Assembly: GCA_034401135.1 (NCBI GenBank)
Contig: JAWZSP010000005.1
Span: forward strand, 2,914,001-2,978,000
DNA length: 64,000 bases
Direction of reading: 5' to 3'
Source of the DNA: Volutella citrinella
Lineage: Eukaryota; Ascomycota; Sordariomycetes; Hypocreales; Nectriaceae
Shown here in pieces: positions 38,292-50,001 of this stretch. Position 1 is the stretch's first letter; every line of letters begins with the position of its first letter. Both the position numbers and the translations under genes were made by a program. Under the pieces are notes generated by a model. The model worked only from the letters and a program-made list of their open reading frames with translations. It did not search any database and was not told the origin of the DNA.

Positions 38292-38307
38292 TGATTGGCT
38301 GTTTCAG
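38292..38307 (+). repeat. 16-bp direct repeat, copy 2
   Basis: Identical to 37991-38006; flanks differ, so this is not a long duplication. Confidence 0.6.
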
Positions 38308-39562
38308 GGATGCCCAGTTTTGCCTCGGTGTGCATCCGTGTCCTCTGTCGCAGGTTCTCCTTCAGCGACCATGACCGGAGAAGGGAAATGGCTAAAAATT
38401 CTATGTAGTAGGCCATTGGCATTTCGTATGATGCCATGTCGCATATACCCTTCCCCAGATGATACTGTCACAGGCATCGTCGCGGCTCTAGGGTAGCAAT
38501 GCTTCAACCATCCATCCTCACATACAGTTGCACGATCGATCGAAGCATAATATCAGTACGAACGTAGACCGGTGTGGATCTTGAAGATCAAGATGAAAGA
38601 TCAGGTCATGTGGGGATGGGCTGGTAGACGTCGGTGCATTGCGACCCTGTTCCCCCCCGCGATCCAGTGCTTGACAGAGAGGATCCTGTTTCCCTCCCAT
38701 CACATAGACTATGTGTTGAGGAAGCCAGCTCAATAGACACGAGCAACAGGTTCGTTGGCGAAGAACTCCAAATCAAGTAGCAAGAGGTGAATAGGCCCGT
38801 GACCCGACGCCCGAGCGGCTACCCAGACCGCCAATCCTGTCACTGGGCGTCGTGTTGTCGGCTCAACCGGGCATCTTCAAGGTTCTGCTGGCTGGCCCAG
38901 GAGAGGGGTGTGCTTAGGCATCCCCGAGCTTGACTTGGGTTCCCTGTTTGTTGTGTGCATAACGCACTCTGGTAAGTGTATAGACCCATAGCTGACGTGT
39001 TATAACCGGCATCCCGACATGGATTCGCAATACATACGTCTCGGATGACGTGTGGGGTTCGGAAGGATGTGTTGAAAGAGGACTGGAAAAGAAAGGTAGA
39101 AACCTCATATATTCCCGAGCTCGTCATCATAATTGCTTCTTTTCAGTGTTTGCTTACGAATATTTAGCCGAGGCCAATAGCTCTGTCGGCGAACAGACAG
39201 CAACCCGCTTGCCTTAAATCCGGCTTGAGGAACTCCACGGATTTTCTGTACAAGATGCTAGAATTCTAGTTTTCTTACATGGGCCGTGAACGTGGTATCT
39301 CTCAGTAGAATGGGGCATTCTTCTGCTGAGAATGTTGCGAAGACAAGCAAGGCAAGTGAGCCTGGGCATGGTTGCCTCAATTACAGTTTTGTGTTTTCAG
39401 GGGCGGCTTGCACGGTGTGGCTTATTTGCACTGTACGTAGCTCAGATTCACGCGTTGATCAAACGCGTTGTCGAGATCGCAATTGAAACGCACTTGAAAG
39501 CATGCAAAATCTACCACCAAAATAAGTCTCAAGACCCGCACACGTCCAAGGCATCGCGCAAC

Positions 39563-42500
39563 ATGCCCTGGGGGAAGAAGCGATCCGCTGAGGTGGTGGA
39601 CTTGACTGGCGATGACGACGAACACCAGCATATTGCCAAGCGACCAGCGCCTGGGCCTGGAGCACCCACGCACCGAGGGCTCAGTTCAACACTCCCTTCT
39701 TCTGGAAGGGGTGGGACAAATGTGTACCCTACTGTGCCAGCAGCTTCATTTCCGCCGTTTTCCCAACTTTCCTCCCAGGTCCCCATCTATGAGCCAGACA
39801 TTTTGGATCTGACCCAAGACGACAATGAACCCGTTCATGAACTCTATGGGACTTTTCGTATACCCCCCACAGGGCGACGGCAATGTTTCTTGGCTGACAA
39901 TAATTAGAGGGCAAAATTGTCGGCGTACGATACTATCGGGGATATGCCTCTCCTGGCGAAATGGTTCTATGCAAACGAGAGCCAAGAAACCGGGTAGGCT
40001 GAGTCAAGCATGGGACACGCCTCGGGAGTGCTACCGTAAACTAGGCCATTGCTAACTCTAGTAGTATGATAGTAATGCAATCCGAGTGACCAATGTCCTG
40101 GGAGACCAGATTGGTCACCTGCCAGCCAACTTGGCAGCGAGACTTGCTCCTTATATGGTACGTGGAACCTTGGAGTCGGGATGATAGAAGCTGATAGCAA
40201 CACAGGATCAGGGCGACATCACACTCGAGGCCCAGCTGACAGGTGAAAAGGGAGCATTTGACTGTCCTGTCAAATTGTTCTTCTACGGGCCGATGGATGT
40301 AGCAGAGCGTGCTAGAGTTGAAGACGCCCTCAAGAAAGACAGGCTCATCAAGGCCACAGAGCTGAAAGAGACCCGAAAAGAAAGTGAGGCTCGAAGAGTT
40401 TCTATGGGGCTTAAGAGCACAAGCACTGTCACTAGCTTTAGCAACGTTGCTACTAGCCAGGTCACTCTTAACAGCCTACTGCAGACTAGCGAGGCTGTTG
40501 AATTCCGTTCGCCTGGCAGCGACGCCATCAAAGCGTTGGCCATCGGGGAGGATAATTTGGAGAAGTTGCCAAAGGCTGACCAACCTATTCAGCTACAATC
40601 ACAGCTTCTACCATACCAACTTCAGGTTAGTCGCCTAAGCAAGCACTATACCATGCAGTTTCTAACATCTCCGCAGGGTTTGGAATGGATGACCTCGAAA
40701 GAAAACCCGTCGTTGCCAAACTCCGCGCCAGCTAAGGCTGTTCAGCTGTGGAGAAGGGATAGCAAAGGGCGATACTGGAATGTCGCCTCCGACTTCATCA
40801 CGAGCTCACCACCTCAGCTACTCTCTGGTGGCATTCTTGCCGATGACATGGGTTTGGGCAAAACATTGCAGATAATCAGCCTCATCTTGACTGGTGGCTC
40901 TGGTTCAACCCTGATTGTGGCGCCTGTGAGCGTCATGAGTAACTGGGAGCAGCAGATCCGCCGACATGTCAAGCCCGGCGAGATCCCGTCCGTTTTCTTA
41001 TATCATGGTAACAAAACGGCAACCCCAGAGGAGCTGATGGGCCACAAGGTTGTTGTTACGAGCTATGGAAAGCTCTCACGGGAAACTGAAGCGGGCATGC
41101 ACAAGGTCTTGCTTTCGCCGTCAATCGAATGGCGGCGAGTCGTTCTCGACGAGGGTCACTCCATTCGCAATGCCAGGACAAAGGTGGCGCTTGCTGCCTG
41201 CGAACTCAAGGCCAAGTCGCGATGGGTCTTGACAGGAACTCCAATGTGCGCACCTGATAGCTCCCCCTGTGGTTCGCAAAACTAATGTGCTTCTAGTATT
41301 AACTCGGTCAAAGACCTTCACTCGTTACTCAAGTTTCTGCACATCACTGGCGGCATCGAGCAACCCGAAATTTTCAATGCAACGATCACCCGCCGACTAG
41401 GTGCTCTCAATAGAAGCGCCGAGATGCTGCTGCAGGCTTTGATGCAAGATTTGTGCCTGAGGCGAAAGAAGGACATGAAGTTTGTGAACCTCAACTTGCC
41501 AGAGAAGAAGGAATATGTCCATCGCATTCCCTTTCGACCCGAGGAAAAGCATAAATACGAAGCCCTTCTGTATGTTTGTTCATACACCTTGGTCAATCAC
41601 CTGATGCTTACAGTCCACAGGTCGGAAGCCCGAGGTGTTTTGCAAGAGTACCAAGACAAATCATCTGCCGGACAAAAGGGAAGATTTCAGAACGTTCTCG
41701 AGCGTCTTCTCCGGCTGCGTCAGATGTGCGCAAGCCTCGTATCCATGACTTCGTCCAATGCTCACGAAAGCTGACCAAATATATAGTTGCAACCACTGGA
41801 CGCTGTGTAGGGAGCGCATGACGGATCTTCTCAAGCTCCTCGAGGACCAAGATGTCGTCAAATTCACTGACAAGAACCGCGCTCTGCTTCAGGACGCCCT
41901 TCGCCTGTACATTGAAAGCCAGGAGGATTGTGCCATCTGCTACGATATTCCCACCTCTCCCGTCATCACCAACTGCAAGCATGTGTTTTGCCGCGGCTGC
42001 ATCACGCGTGCGATAGAGATCCAGGGCCGTTGCCCAATGTGCCGCAACGAGTTGACTGACGAGGCCCTGCTTGAGCCTGCACCGGAATCCTCGGGCGACA
42101 ATGCCGCGGCATTGATCGACCCTGAGACTCAAAGCTCTAAGACTGAGGCACTCATGCAGATTGTTCAAGCCACCATTCGAAACCCGGGCTCAAAGATCAT
42201 CATATTCTCCCAATGGACATCGTTCCTCAACATCGTAGAGGCTCAGCTCAGCGCCGCAAAAGTCAAATATTCTCGGGTTGACGGCAGCATGAAGGCTGAT
42301 AGACGAGACCAGGCGATCAACGCCCTCGATAATGACGAAGACACGCGCGTCATGCTAGCAAGCTTGGCCGTCTGCAGCGTCGGCCTGAACTTGGTTTCTG
42401 CCGACACTGTGATCCTTTCTGATAGCTGTGAGTCAAGACTTCCAACACTATCTAGCTGCATTATATTCCAATGACTGACTTGTCTTATCCAAGGGTGGGC

Positions 42501-42723
42501 CCCTGCCATTGAAGACCAGGCTGTCGACCGCGTACACCGGCTCGGACAGACCCGCCCAACCACCGTCTGGCGTTTGGTCATGGAAAACACAGTTGAGGAA
42601 CGAGTTCTGGACATTCAGCAGGAAAAACGGGACCTGGTGACAAAAGCTTTCCAGGAGAAGGAAGCAAAGGGCAAAAAGAGCAAGGAGACCCGCATGGCGG
42701 ATGTGCAGAAGTTGCTTTCTTAA
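39563..42723 (+). CDS. HLTF/Rad5-like DNA-repair ATPase with HIRAN, SNF2 and RING domains
   Basis: Nine exons: 39563-39857, 39908-39993, 40065-40157, 40206-40625, 40677-41245, 41297-41569, 41621-41725, 41787-42427, 42494-42723; 903 aa. A HIRAN domain lies at ~100-185 (KIVGVRYYRGYASPGE, DSNAIRV, GHLPANLAARLAPYM), then SNF2 motifs: Walker A GLGKT (357-361) and DEGH (456-459). A C3HC4 RING (CAICYD from 662, then CKHVFCRGCI, CPMC) sits between the ATPase lobes, then helicase C with VDRVHRLGQTR. This order is that of HLTF and yeast Rad5, which bind 3' ends with HIRAN, remodel stalled forks and polyubiquitinate PCNA. It is shorter than yeast Rad5, so orthology is uncertain. Two introns share the unusual donor GTGCGC. 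The 51-bp fourth intron is stop-free and a multiple of three. Confidence 0.93.
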
Positions 42724-43110
42724 ATCAAGGCGAACTGATCCCCTAACGGTGGGGACTTGCTATTTTCTGGGACCATAAACTGGCTTGTGGAAAAATGTTT
42801 GGGGTCTGCGAAACCCTTATGATCACTACCTATGTCTCACGTCTTAGCATAGAGGCAACGGGGTTGATACTACCGAGGTACTTGACGCGATAGTAATTGG
42901 AATCATGCTCAAAGCTTCCATCTGAAGCGATGGCATGCGTCCGGCGCGGAAACAAGGGCTGCGCTCGATTCGTTCACACACATTATCCAACTGATTTCAT
43001 GATGGGGTGTATTTGTAAAGTATTATCGATGCTCAATGCTTTTCGCTCAGCCTATATACATGGCGAGTCCTGTTTTCCTTTACATGGTATATTGTACATT
43101 CTCTAGAACC
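42724..43110. other. Intergenic between convergent repair ATPase and NCA2
   Basis: 387 bp of 3' flanks. Nothing further seen. Confidence 0.5.
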
Positions 43111-45238
43111 CTATCTGAGCCACTTAGAGTATGCCCATCGAATACGCTCCAAGGCTCTCGCCTGCAGTTGGATGCCCTTCATGTTGGAAAGGTCGTCTAG
43201 GTCCTCCAGAAACTCCTTGCCAACTTCACGTGGCATGAGTGGAGTGGCAAGGCGTCGCAGGACGTGGACTTCGCAAAGAAGGAGACCGTGATCTTTGTAG
43301 GACAGGAGGTTGTTTTCAGTGGGCCGGGCCTCGGACAGGATGCGGTCAACGTTGCGGAGAACTCGCACAGACTTTCCAGCCTGGCGAGCTCGGCCCTGGC
43401 CTGAACGGCCACCAAGCATGCCGCGGACGTATTGGAGGAGCGCATATGAGACGAGGACACCGGGTGTCAATCCGACAAAGCCAAAAACGAGTTCTTGGCT
43501 CTTGAGGAGGGAGTCAATGCCAGTCATGGCCACCTCGATGTCGACCTTTGTCTTTTGTACCTGGATGAGAAGAGAGCGAATGAGATCACCCCGAACGGCG
43601 CCTGCGAATGGGCTGCGAAGATCCTGCTCGAAAGCACGAAGGACGGGCGTCACGTCACCCTCGGCTACCTTTCGTCGAATGTCCGCAATCTGGTCCTCGG
43701 AAAGGGGGGATTTTCCTTCGGAAGCGAAGTGAGGCTTGTCGAGAGCAAAGTCGACAACCATGCGTTCTAAACTCTCCCGGTCGGCCTTGAGGCTGTCCTT
43801 GCTCATGATGGCAATTTCGCTTGTCTTGTCGTGACGGATGGTTGAAATGATCTTTTGTGTTGGCTCAACAACCCAGTTGAACCAAAAGTCGCGTATCGTT
43901 GCGCCCAAGTCCAGAAACCATTGCATAATCTCCGCCTTTCGGTTGACGAGAATACGTAGAATGGTTGTCGATGATAGCACTCCAACAATTGCGGGGAGCC
44001 AATACCGCACAAGGCGGGATGGGCGGCCGTTATCCCCAGCGATGGCTTGAACGGTAGTCAGGTGCTGGGGAAGGGTGTTGTCGATGATTTGTAGTAACCG
44101 GCGGGCAAGTATGGCTGGGCGATCCTTTGCACCAGAATCCTCCAGGTGCACCGACAGTTCCGGGTCCTCTTCCACGCCAGCAAACACCTTGTCCTCAAAG
44201 TCGCTGACATGTGTGTCGAGAGCAACAACCTCTTTCAAGACCATGTCGATGAGAGCCACGCTCCGTTCGACGACACCCTTGAGGTCGTGGTGGTCTTCAA
44301 GTTCAGGTTTGTCATCATCATGTCCGAATTGAAGTCCTTCATCCATCAAGACACCGAGTCCACTTGCCGCTATTTCCCTCAGCTTTTTCAGATTTGCCTG
44401 TTTGCGCCGAGCCTCTGAGCGGCAGAGGGCGACCGGAGAGAGCACCTTGCGCTGGAGATTGGCAAAGGAGCGTTCTCTGATGCTGCTCTGCACAATGCCA
44501 TAGAACTGCTTCCATTGTTGGGCCAGGCCGGTGCTGGTCGAATCCACGAAGTCGCCAGGAGCGTCGCGAAGGCCACCGGTTCGGAGCCGTGCCGCTGTAG
44601 CCGAATAAACCTCCTGGGACCACGCCCACAAACGCACGGGCGAAGTTTGGACCGTGTACAATGAACTGTAGGAATATGAACTGAGCACATCATCCCAGTA
44701 CCAAATGTCATCACTGAGCGGGATGATTTGGCTCAATAGGCTGTTGAGAACGACGCCGTGGAGCTGGATTGTGGCTTTGCTGACGAGCAACCACTCAACT
44801 TCCGTCTCATAAGGACTCTTCACATCAGTAAAGTGAGAACCTCTCACCAGCGCATGAGGAGGAGCAGGAATTCCTGACTGGGTGAGCAGATACTTGATAC
44901 GCCATGCAGGAATCAGGGGGTCAGAAGAGGAAGTTGTGCTAAGTGACTGAACAAGGCGAAGCAGATGGTCGAGGCGCGGAGACGAGAATGCATTTAGGGC
45001 AGAGACGCCGTGCTCGTCGGTTTCTAGACGTCCGTCTTCTGAGGTATCCTCTGATAGAACGGGGAGGCGGTCCAAGTAGGCATCAAGCCGCCGAACCTGG
45101 CTGCATGTCAGGTTAGTATGCAAACAGGTGGGGGGTAGCCAGCCGAGCTCAGCAGCAGATGGCCAACGACATGGCTGCTGGCAAGGCTGAGCGTCAACTT
45201 GTCAAGGATGGGCGGACGAACTCGGAAACAAGTGTCAT
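43111..45238 (-). CDS. Nuclear control of ATPase protein 2 (NCA2)
   Basis: Exons 45238-45222 (17 nt) and 45100-43111; 668 aa. The long exon has no usable ATG at its beginning; joining it to an upstream ATG through a 121-bp intron (donor GTTCGT, CTAAC branch, CAG) yields MTLVSDQVRRLDAYLDRL, the expected family start. Recognisable parts include WYWDDVLSSYSYSSLYTVQTSP, a membrane segment LVRYWLPAIVGVLSSTTI and a second one, FGFVGLTPGVLVSYALL, near the end. NCA2 is a mitochondrial membrane protein required in yeast with NCA3 for expression of Atp6 and Atp8; its direct activity is not settled. It converges on the repair ATPase. The exon 1 call is inferred. Confidence 0.93.
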
Positions 45239-45620
45239 GACGGGACAACGGACCGGGCGCGGGGCAACAAGATTCAGCCTTCAACGGCAAGGCAAAACCT
45301 CGACCCACGAACGACAGGAGCTCCGAGAGAGCTGCTGCTGCTCGCAAGGTGGGGTAGTAAACTGTGCAGACGGAGATATGTGGCAAGGAAGCAACGCGGC
45401 CTGACGAAGAGTGTGATTTGTGCCAATAGCGCACGGAGTATGTGAGGCCGGCGAACGGTGGGCGGCAGGCGGCAGGCGGCACGGTGCTTGACGGGACGGA
45501 GAAGACGTCACAGCAGAGCCGCAAACGGGGCTTGTCGAAGCGGAAAGCTCAGAGCCGGGGCAACGAACGATGGAGGGCCGATGCGGGACAGCCACAGCAA
45601 TGGTGTGGAGTACGTAGTAC

Positions 45621-45634
45621 AGTGCTTGAGCACT
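45621..45634. promoter_or_regulatory. Short inverted repeat AGTGCT-TG-AGCACT
   Basis: Six-base arms with a two-base spacer, about 385 bp before NCA2. Function unknown; close to chance expectation. Confidence 0.25.
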
Positions 45635-47188
45635 AGAGTCGGTGTGGTTGTGGGTGTGGGTGTGGCTGAGGGCCAAATGTGGCAACAGCCAGCACGACCG
45701 GTTCGGCAGCCTCAACCAACGACACGACCGCTATCCGCATTCTGTCAAGGAATTGTGCTACGGCGTCGATATGTTGGTACACCGCGTTGTCACACCACGC
45801 GGGCCTGTCCGGAAGCTGGGGCAGCCGAGAAACGGCGCGATGGGCCGGAACGGAGTTCGCCAACATGCACCGGGGCGATCGTACTCGGGGTGAGCAGCTC
45901 GGATTAGGGCGGCAACATCATGGGAGGATGGAGTTGGCGGTCGCTGTGCCGCCTGCCAGTGTGTGGCAAATAACGGATCTTGTCTACCGCGAGGAGCAAT
46001 GCGACCGATGTGGGCTAGCAATGCGGAGCTGCCGCAGTGTCGGCGCAGTACGGAGTGCTGGCAATACGGAGGCGTTACTCGACACAAAGAGTGCCTGAAC
46101 GTACTCGTACCTCCCGGCGTGGGCGCAAACTGACAGCGCGGGATGATCACCGATTGTGCTGGATGCCGACTGGGCGGATCTGGAACGGGGCCACTTGGAG
46201 GGTGGGTATGCTTAATTTGTCCTGGCCCCAGTATTCGTATTCGGCTCACCTTCGCGATTGGTGTTGAACACTAGCAACCTAGCAGCCTCGGACAGAAGTG
46301 TGTGAGCATGGCTTGTGAGACGGCCAGTATTCTGTGAATTATTGGGATTCCTGGACGACGGTAGCCTAGAAGCAGCAGTTCGAGGCAATGGCTGATGTTT
46401 TCCGAAGCGGAACAGCTGCTAGGAAAATAACCCGTTGACGCGTGGTTCGGGACTGTCCCGCGAAAGTGCTGAGGGCGCAATGAGATTATTGGAGAGTTGA
46501 GACTCAAGCTCAACTGTCAGGATGTGTAGTAAGGTGCAACTTCCTTCCACACGCAGATTTGGTGGGATTCTGCGTAGTCTATTACCAGCAATGCAAGGAA
46601 CAGGTCGATTATCGGTGTCGATCTGGTCGGGAGTGGCACTGCCGCCACCACCCCTCAGCGTTCGCAAGCACCACGCCACTTGTCACTCTGCCTCACCTGA
46701 TAGATCCCGGATACGCTGCTGGACAGCGGCACTGGGCTGACCCAGAGTTACGGAGGATGTCTGACCAACGAATTACCGTTTCAACAGCCGGTAGTGAAGA
46801 GATCCGCCATCTCATATTTGGAGATCGATCCAGCAACAGAGCTGAGCACTCCGCCGCTCCAGCTCTAGCCACCCAGAATGCACGATATGGTCAATATTTC
46901 GAGTCAATGCGTAGAGCAGTCACGTAGAACGGGTGCGGCCAATTGCCAAGCTTGGAAGCAATTGAATGGATATATGCACGCCTGTTATCAAGCGCGCTGC
47001 AATCACTACAATAGCACTCAGCTACGGGAAGGAGGTGCTCCAATTTTGGCATAAGGGATCTGCAGCTCCTGACTGGGCCGTATTTCCAGGTACCTACTGT
47101 AGGTGGCCAACCTCACCGCCTTGAATGGACAGCTGCAAACACCTACCCGTCTGAGCCTCCTTGATGCCGAGTGAAGGGTTGCAAGGGC

Positions 47189-47204
47189 AAAAAAAAAAAA
47201 AAAA
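47189..47204 (+). repeat. A16 tract
   Basis: Sixteen A in a row, about 640 bp before ERG25. Poly(dA:dT) tracts keep nucleosomes away in fungal promoters. Confidence 0.6.
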
Positions 47205-47224
47205 CCCAAAGCCGATCACGAGAG

Positions 47225-47234
47225 ATCACCCCAG
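47225..47234 (+). promoter_or_regulatory. Sterol-response-like element upstream of ERG25
   Basis: ATCACCCCAG matches nine of ten bases of the classic SREBP site ATCACCCCAC. It lies 607 bp before the ERG25 ATG. ERG25 is a known target of fungal SREBP factors, so the place fits, but a 9/10 match alone is weak. Confidence 0.35.
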
Positions 47235-47841
47235 ACAAGCCAGTCGACAATGCCAGGCATGGCTGCGAATTATCGTGCCTCCGACTGGTTCCTTTGAAAC
47301 TCCCGTCCTGGCACCACGGCACTGGGCAATGGCCCTGTCAACAGGCGCGGATGTGCCTCGTTGCGGCCTCTCATGGGCCCGGATGCCGGAAGGCACGTCT
47401 TGCTGGTGGGCTCATTCTGGAACCATACGCCCATCTCCATCGATTTTTGCCGGCGCTCGGGCCACGTGCCAGGGGCCGTCCGGATTGCTGAAGTTGCTGG
47501 TGCTGTTCCCTTCGCCGCCGTCCCCTGTAGAAGCCGCTAATCCCCCCTGTCCACTCCCCACCCTCCTTCCAGTGGGCGTGCCTCTTGCGTACCCGCCAAG
47601 GCGCCGCGCCCCATTGGATATTCCGTCGCGGACAGTTCGAAAGAAATGATAAAACCTCCCCAACAGCCACAGCCTACTTCCTTTTCCACCACCGCCATCA
47701 CCGACCCTCCTCACGAGCCGCACTCTCTGGACGACTCTCGATTGCTGGTGCTTGCTGGTGCTCGCCCCTGGAGTCCTCTGGGCCTACCTACATCCTTTCC
47801 TTACCTTTCAACGAGTCGACGTCGTCGCCACTACCTCCACC

Positions 47842-48917
47842 ATGGACACTCTACAGATGCTGTGAGTGCGCCCCTAAATGTCGCCTTGGATCACAACCTC
47901 GACGCGCCAATGCCTTTCCCAACAATCGCCGCGAGACATGGTGTACTGACTTGTTCGCAGGAACTCGACCATCAAGCTGAACCAGACAGCTGATTACTTC
48001 GAGGTCCTCAACGAGGTCTCCAAGTACGATTACCAGCTCAACTACCTCGAGAAGCTTTGGGCTGTATGCCTCCCAACCACGGCCCCGATTTGATATTGCG
48101 ACTGACTTACTCTCTCCAGGCTTGGTACCTGTACATGCAGAACGATGTCCTCGCCACCGGCATCATGAGCTTCGTCCTCCACGAAGTCGTCTACTTCGGC
48201 CGTTGCATCCCCTACATGATTCTTGACTACATCCCCTTCTGCCGTCGCTACAAGATCCAGGCCCAGAAGGTCCCGACCATCAAGGAGCAGTGGGATTGCG
48301 CTCTCATTGTCCTCGTCAGCCACTTTACTGCCGAACTTCCCCAGATCTGGTTCTTCCACCCTATCGCCACCTACTTCGGCCTCGACTACGGCGTTCATTT
48401 CCCCTCCCTTTGGACCATGGCTTACCAGATTGCCATTTGCTTCATTCTGGAGGACGCATGGCACTACTGGTTCCACCGTACCCTGCACTACGGACCCCTC
48501 TACAAGGCCATCCACAAGATGCACCACACCTACTCTGCTCCCTTCGGCCTGGCTGCTGAGTACGCCTCCCCCATTGAGACTGCCCTCCTTGGTATCGGTG
48601 TTGTTGGCTCCCCCCTGGTTTTCCTCAAGATTACCGGCGAGCTCCACCTCTTCACCATGTACGTCTGGATCATCCTCCGCCTTTTCCAGGCCATCGACGC
48701 CCACAGTGGCTACGACTTCCCCTGGTCTCTGCGCCACTTCCTCCCCTTCTGGGCTGGCGCCGAGCACCACGATCTCCACCACGAAAAGTTCATTGGCAAC
48801 TATGCCTCCAGCTTCCGCTGGTGGGACTTCTGCCTCGATACCGAGGCTGGCGCCGAGGCCCACAAGAGGCGCCGCGAGAAGAAGCTTGCCCAGATCAAGG
48901 CCCGAAAGGCGCAGTAA
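47842..48917 (+). CDS. C-4 methylsterol oxidase Erg25
   Basis: Exons 47842-47861 (20 nt), 47961-48063 and 48120-48917; 306 aa. It is a di-iron enzyme of the fatty acid hydroxylase superfamily in the ER membrane that oxidises the C-4 methyl groups of sterol intermediates on the way to ergosterol, with Erg26 and Erg27. The histidine clusters are all present: HYWFH (H156, H160), HKMHH (H173, H176, H177) and HHDLHH (H257, H258, H261, H262). Several membrane helices lie around residues 50-150 and 185-225. The tail is Lys/Arg-rich ([18 protein letters not shown]) and lacks an obvious KKXX signal at its very end. Needs oxygen and iron, so sterol- and oxygen-sensing control is expected. Confidence 0.97.
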
Positions 48918-49350
48918 GCTTGTGCGCAAGACGCTGCTGGGAATCTGCACGAATTGGTTGCGGTGAATCAATGCAAATTCCCAACCAGCCAACACCTACG
49001 AAAGACAAGATGTGAAACAAACAAAACACCTTGATGATGACCCAGACTGATTGTCCCCCTCCGACAATGTCGTCTCCGCTACCACAATTGTCGCTCGAGC
49101 ATTCGCATGGCGTTTGGGCATGTTGTCTGAGAACGACTTTTTACCTTGTATATACCGAAAAACCAAAGCGCCCAGGAGAGGCACTAGACTATACGTACTT
49201 AATACTCAGCGTCGTTCGTTGACTCCATAGAAATAACGATTTGATGTACATCTGTTTTGCATAGACTATGCTCTAATCATACAGTGTCTGCTCATTCACA
49301 TGTCTTCAACAGTTTTAGACGAATGGTGACTATTAAATAGATGGACCCTC
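48918..49350. other. Intergenic between convergent ERG25 and pterin dehydratase
   Basis: 433 bp of 3' flanks. Nothing further seen. Confidence 0.5.
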
Positions 49351-50001
49351 TCAAAGCTTCTTCGCCTTCGGGACGCAGCAGTCGCCGGCAGCAGCTGCAG
49401 CCTGGTCTGCGAGTCCTTGAATTGTGCAGCTCTGAGCGTCGTTTTCCGCCTGAGGCTCAACTGGAAGCTCCCCAAGCTCTGCCGCAAGCGCGTCACACTG
49501 GGTTGCCATTTCAATGTCCTTTTCCGAAAGGCCCTCTGGGCTGTGAGTTGTCCAACGAACGAACGTTGTGTTGTAAACCTGAACAGCGGATCAATTGATT
49601 TCCCTCGTAATCGAGGGCGTAGATACTTTACATACGTTGGACCATTCAGGGTGATGGTTCTTGATCTTGCATTGAATCGCGACGAGCGTCATGAAATCCT
49701 TGCCGGCTGATCAGCTCATGATGAGCAAAAGCTCGGCGCCGACACAAGCGGCGCACTTGCGCAGGGCTCAAAAACTCACCCAAGTCTTTGCAAACGTCTT
49801 GAAGCGAAACTGGCGCTCCAATGCGGCGCCATCCTTGGCCAGGGACCAGCGCCCGCCCGAGGAACGAAGCAAAGGCGTCAGGGCGGAAGTGGCTGTGGCC
49901 GCGTCTGTTCCGGCGGAGAAGCGCGGTGCTCCAGACATGATGGAAACCCAGCGACGCGAGGAGGCAGTCAAGAAAGATGGGCGAGGCCGAAAGAGCGGCA
50001 T
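49351..50001 (-). CDS. Pterin-4a-carbinolamine dehydratase
   Basis: Exons 50001-49780, 49698-49636 and 49578-49351; 170 aa. The core (RWSLAKDGAALERQFRFKTF, NHHPEWSNVYNTTFVRWTTH) has the family's HHPEW catalytic signature. The enzyme dehydrates 4a-hydroxytetrahydrobiopterin; in animals it also acts as a dimerisation cofactor. This protein is longer than the usual ~100-115 aa. The first 21 residues (MPLFRPRPSFLTASSRRWVS) are Arg/Ser-rich without acids, like a mitochondrial presequence; an internal ATG at 49938 would give a form without it. The C-terminal ~45 residues add an acidic, Ala-rich tail with two cysteines (AAAAAGDCC). Frame is kept at both introns. Confidence 0.93.

Larger units (their letters stand above)
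36793..39562. other. Intergenic region, partly AT-rich
   Basis: 2.8 kb without a supported gene. The line 37501-37560 is only about 38% G+C. A 16-base direct repeat occurs at 37991-38006 and 38292-38307. Minus-strand frames at 37621-37893 and 38252-38437 look weakly coding but have no recognisable product and no joinable exons. Confidence 0.5.
45239..47841. other. Intergenic: NCA2 and ERG25 upstream regions
   Basis: 2.6 kb between divergent genes with no supported ORF. Noted elements: an AGTGCT-TG-AGCACT inverted repeat (45621-45634), a GT-rich run (45641-45667), a 16-A tract (47189-47204), an SRE-like site (47225-47234) and a CACGTG E-box (47463-47468). The last ~200 bp before ERG25 is pyrimidine-rich. 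Confidence 0.5.

Noticed and set aside
48042..48995. 317-codon open frame on the minus strand
   Set aside because: Antisense shadow of ERG25, whose catalytic histidine clusters prove the plus-strand reading.
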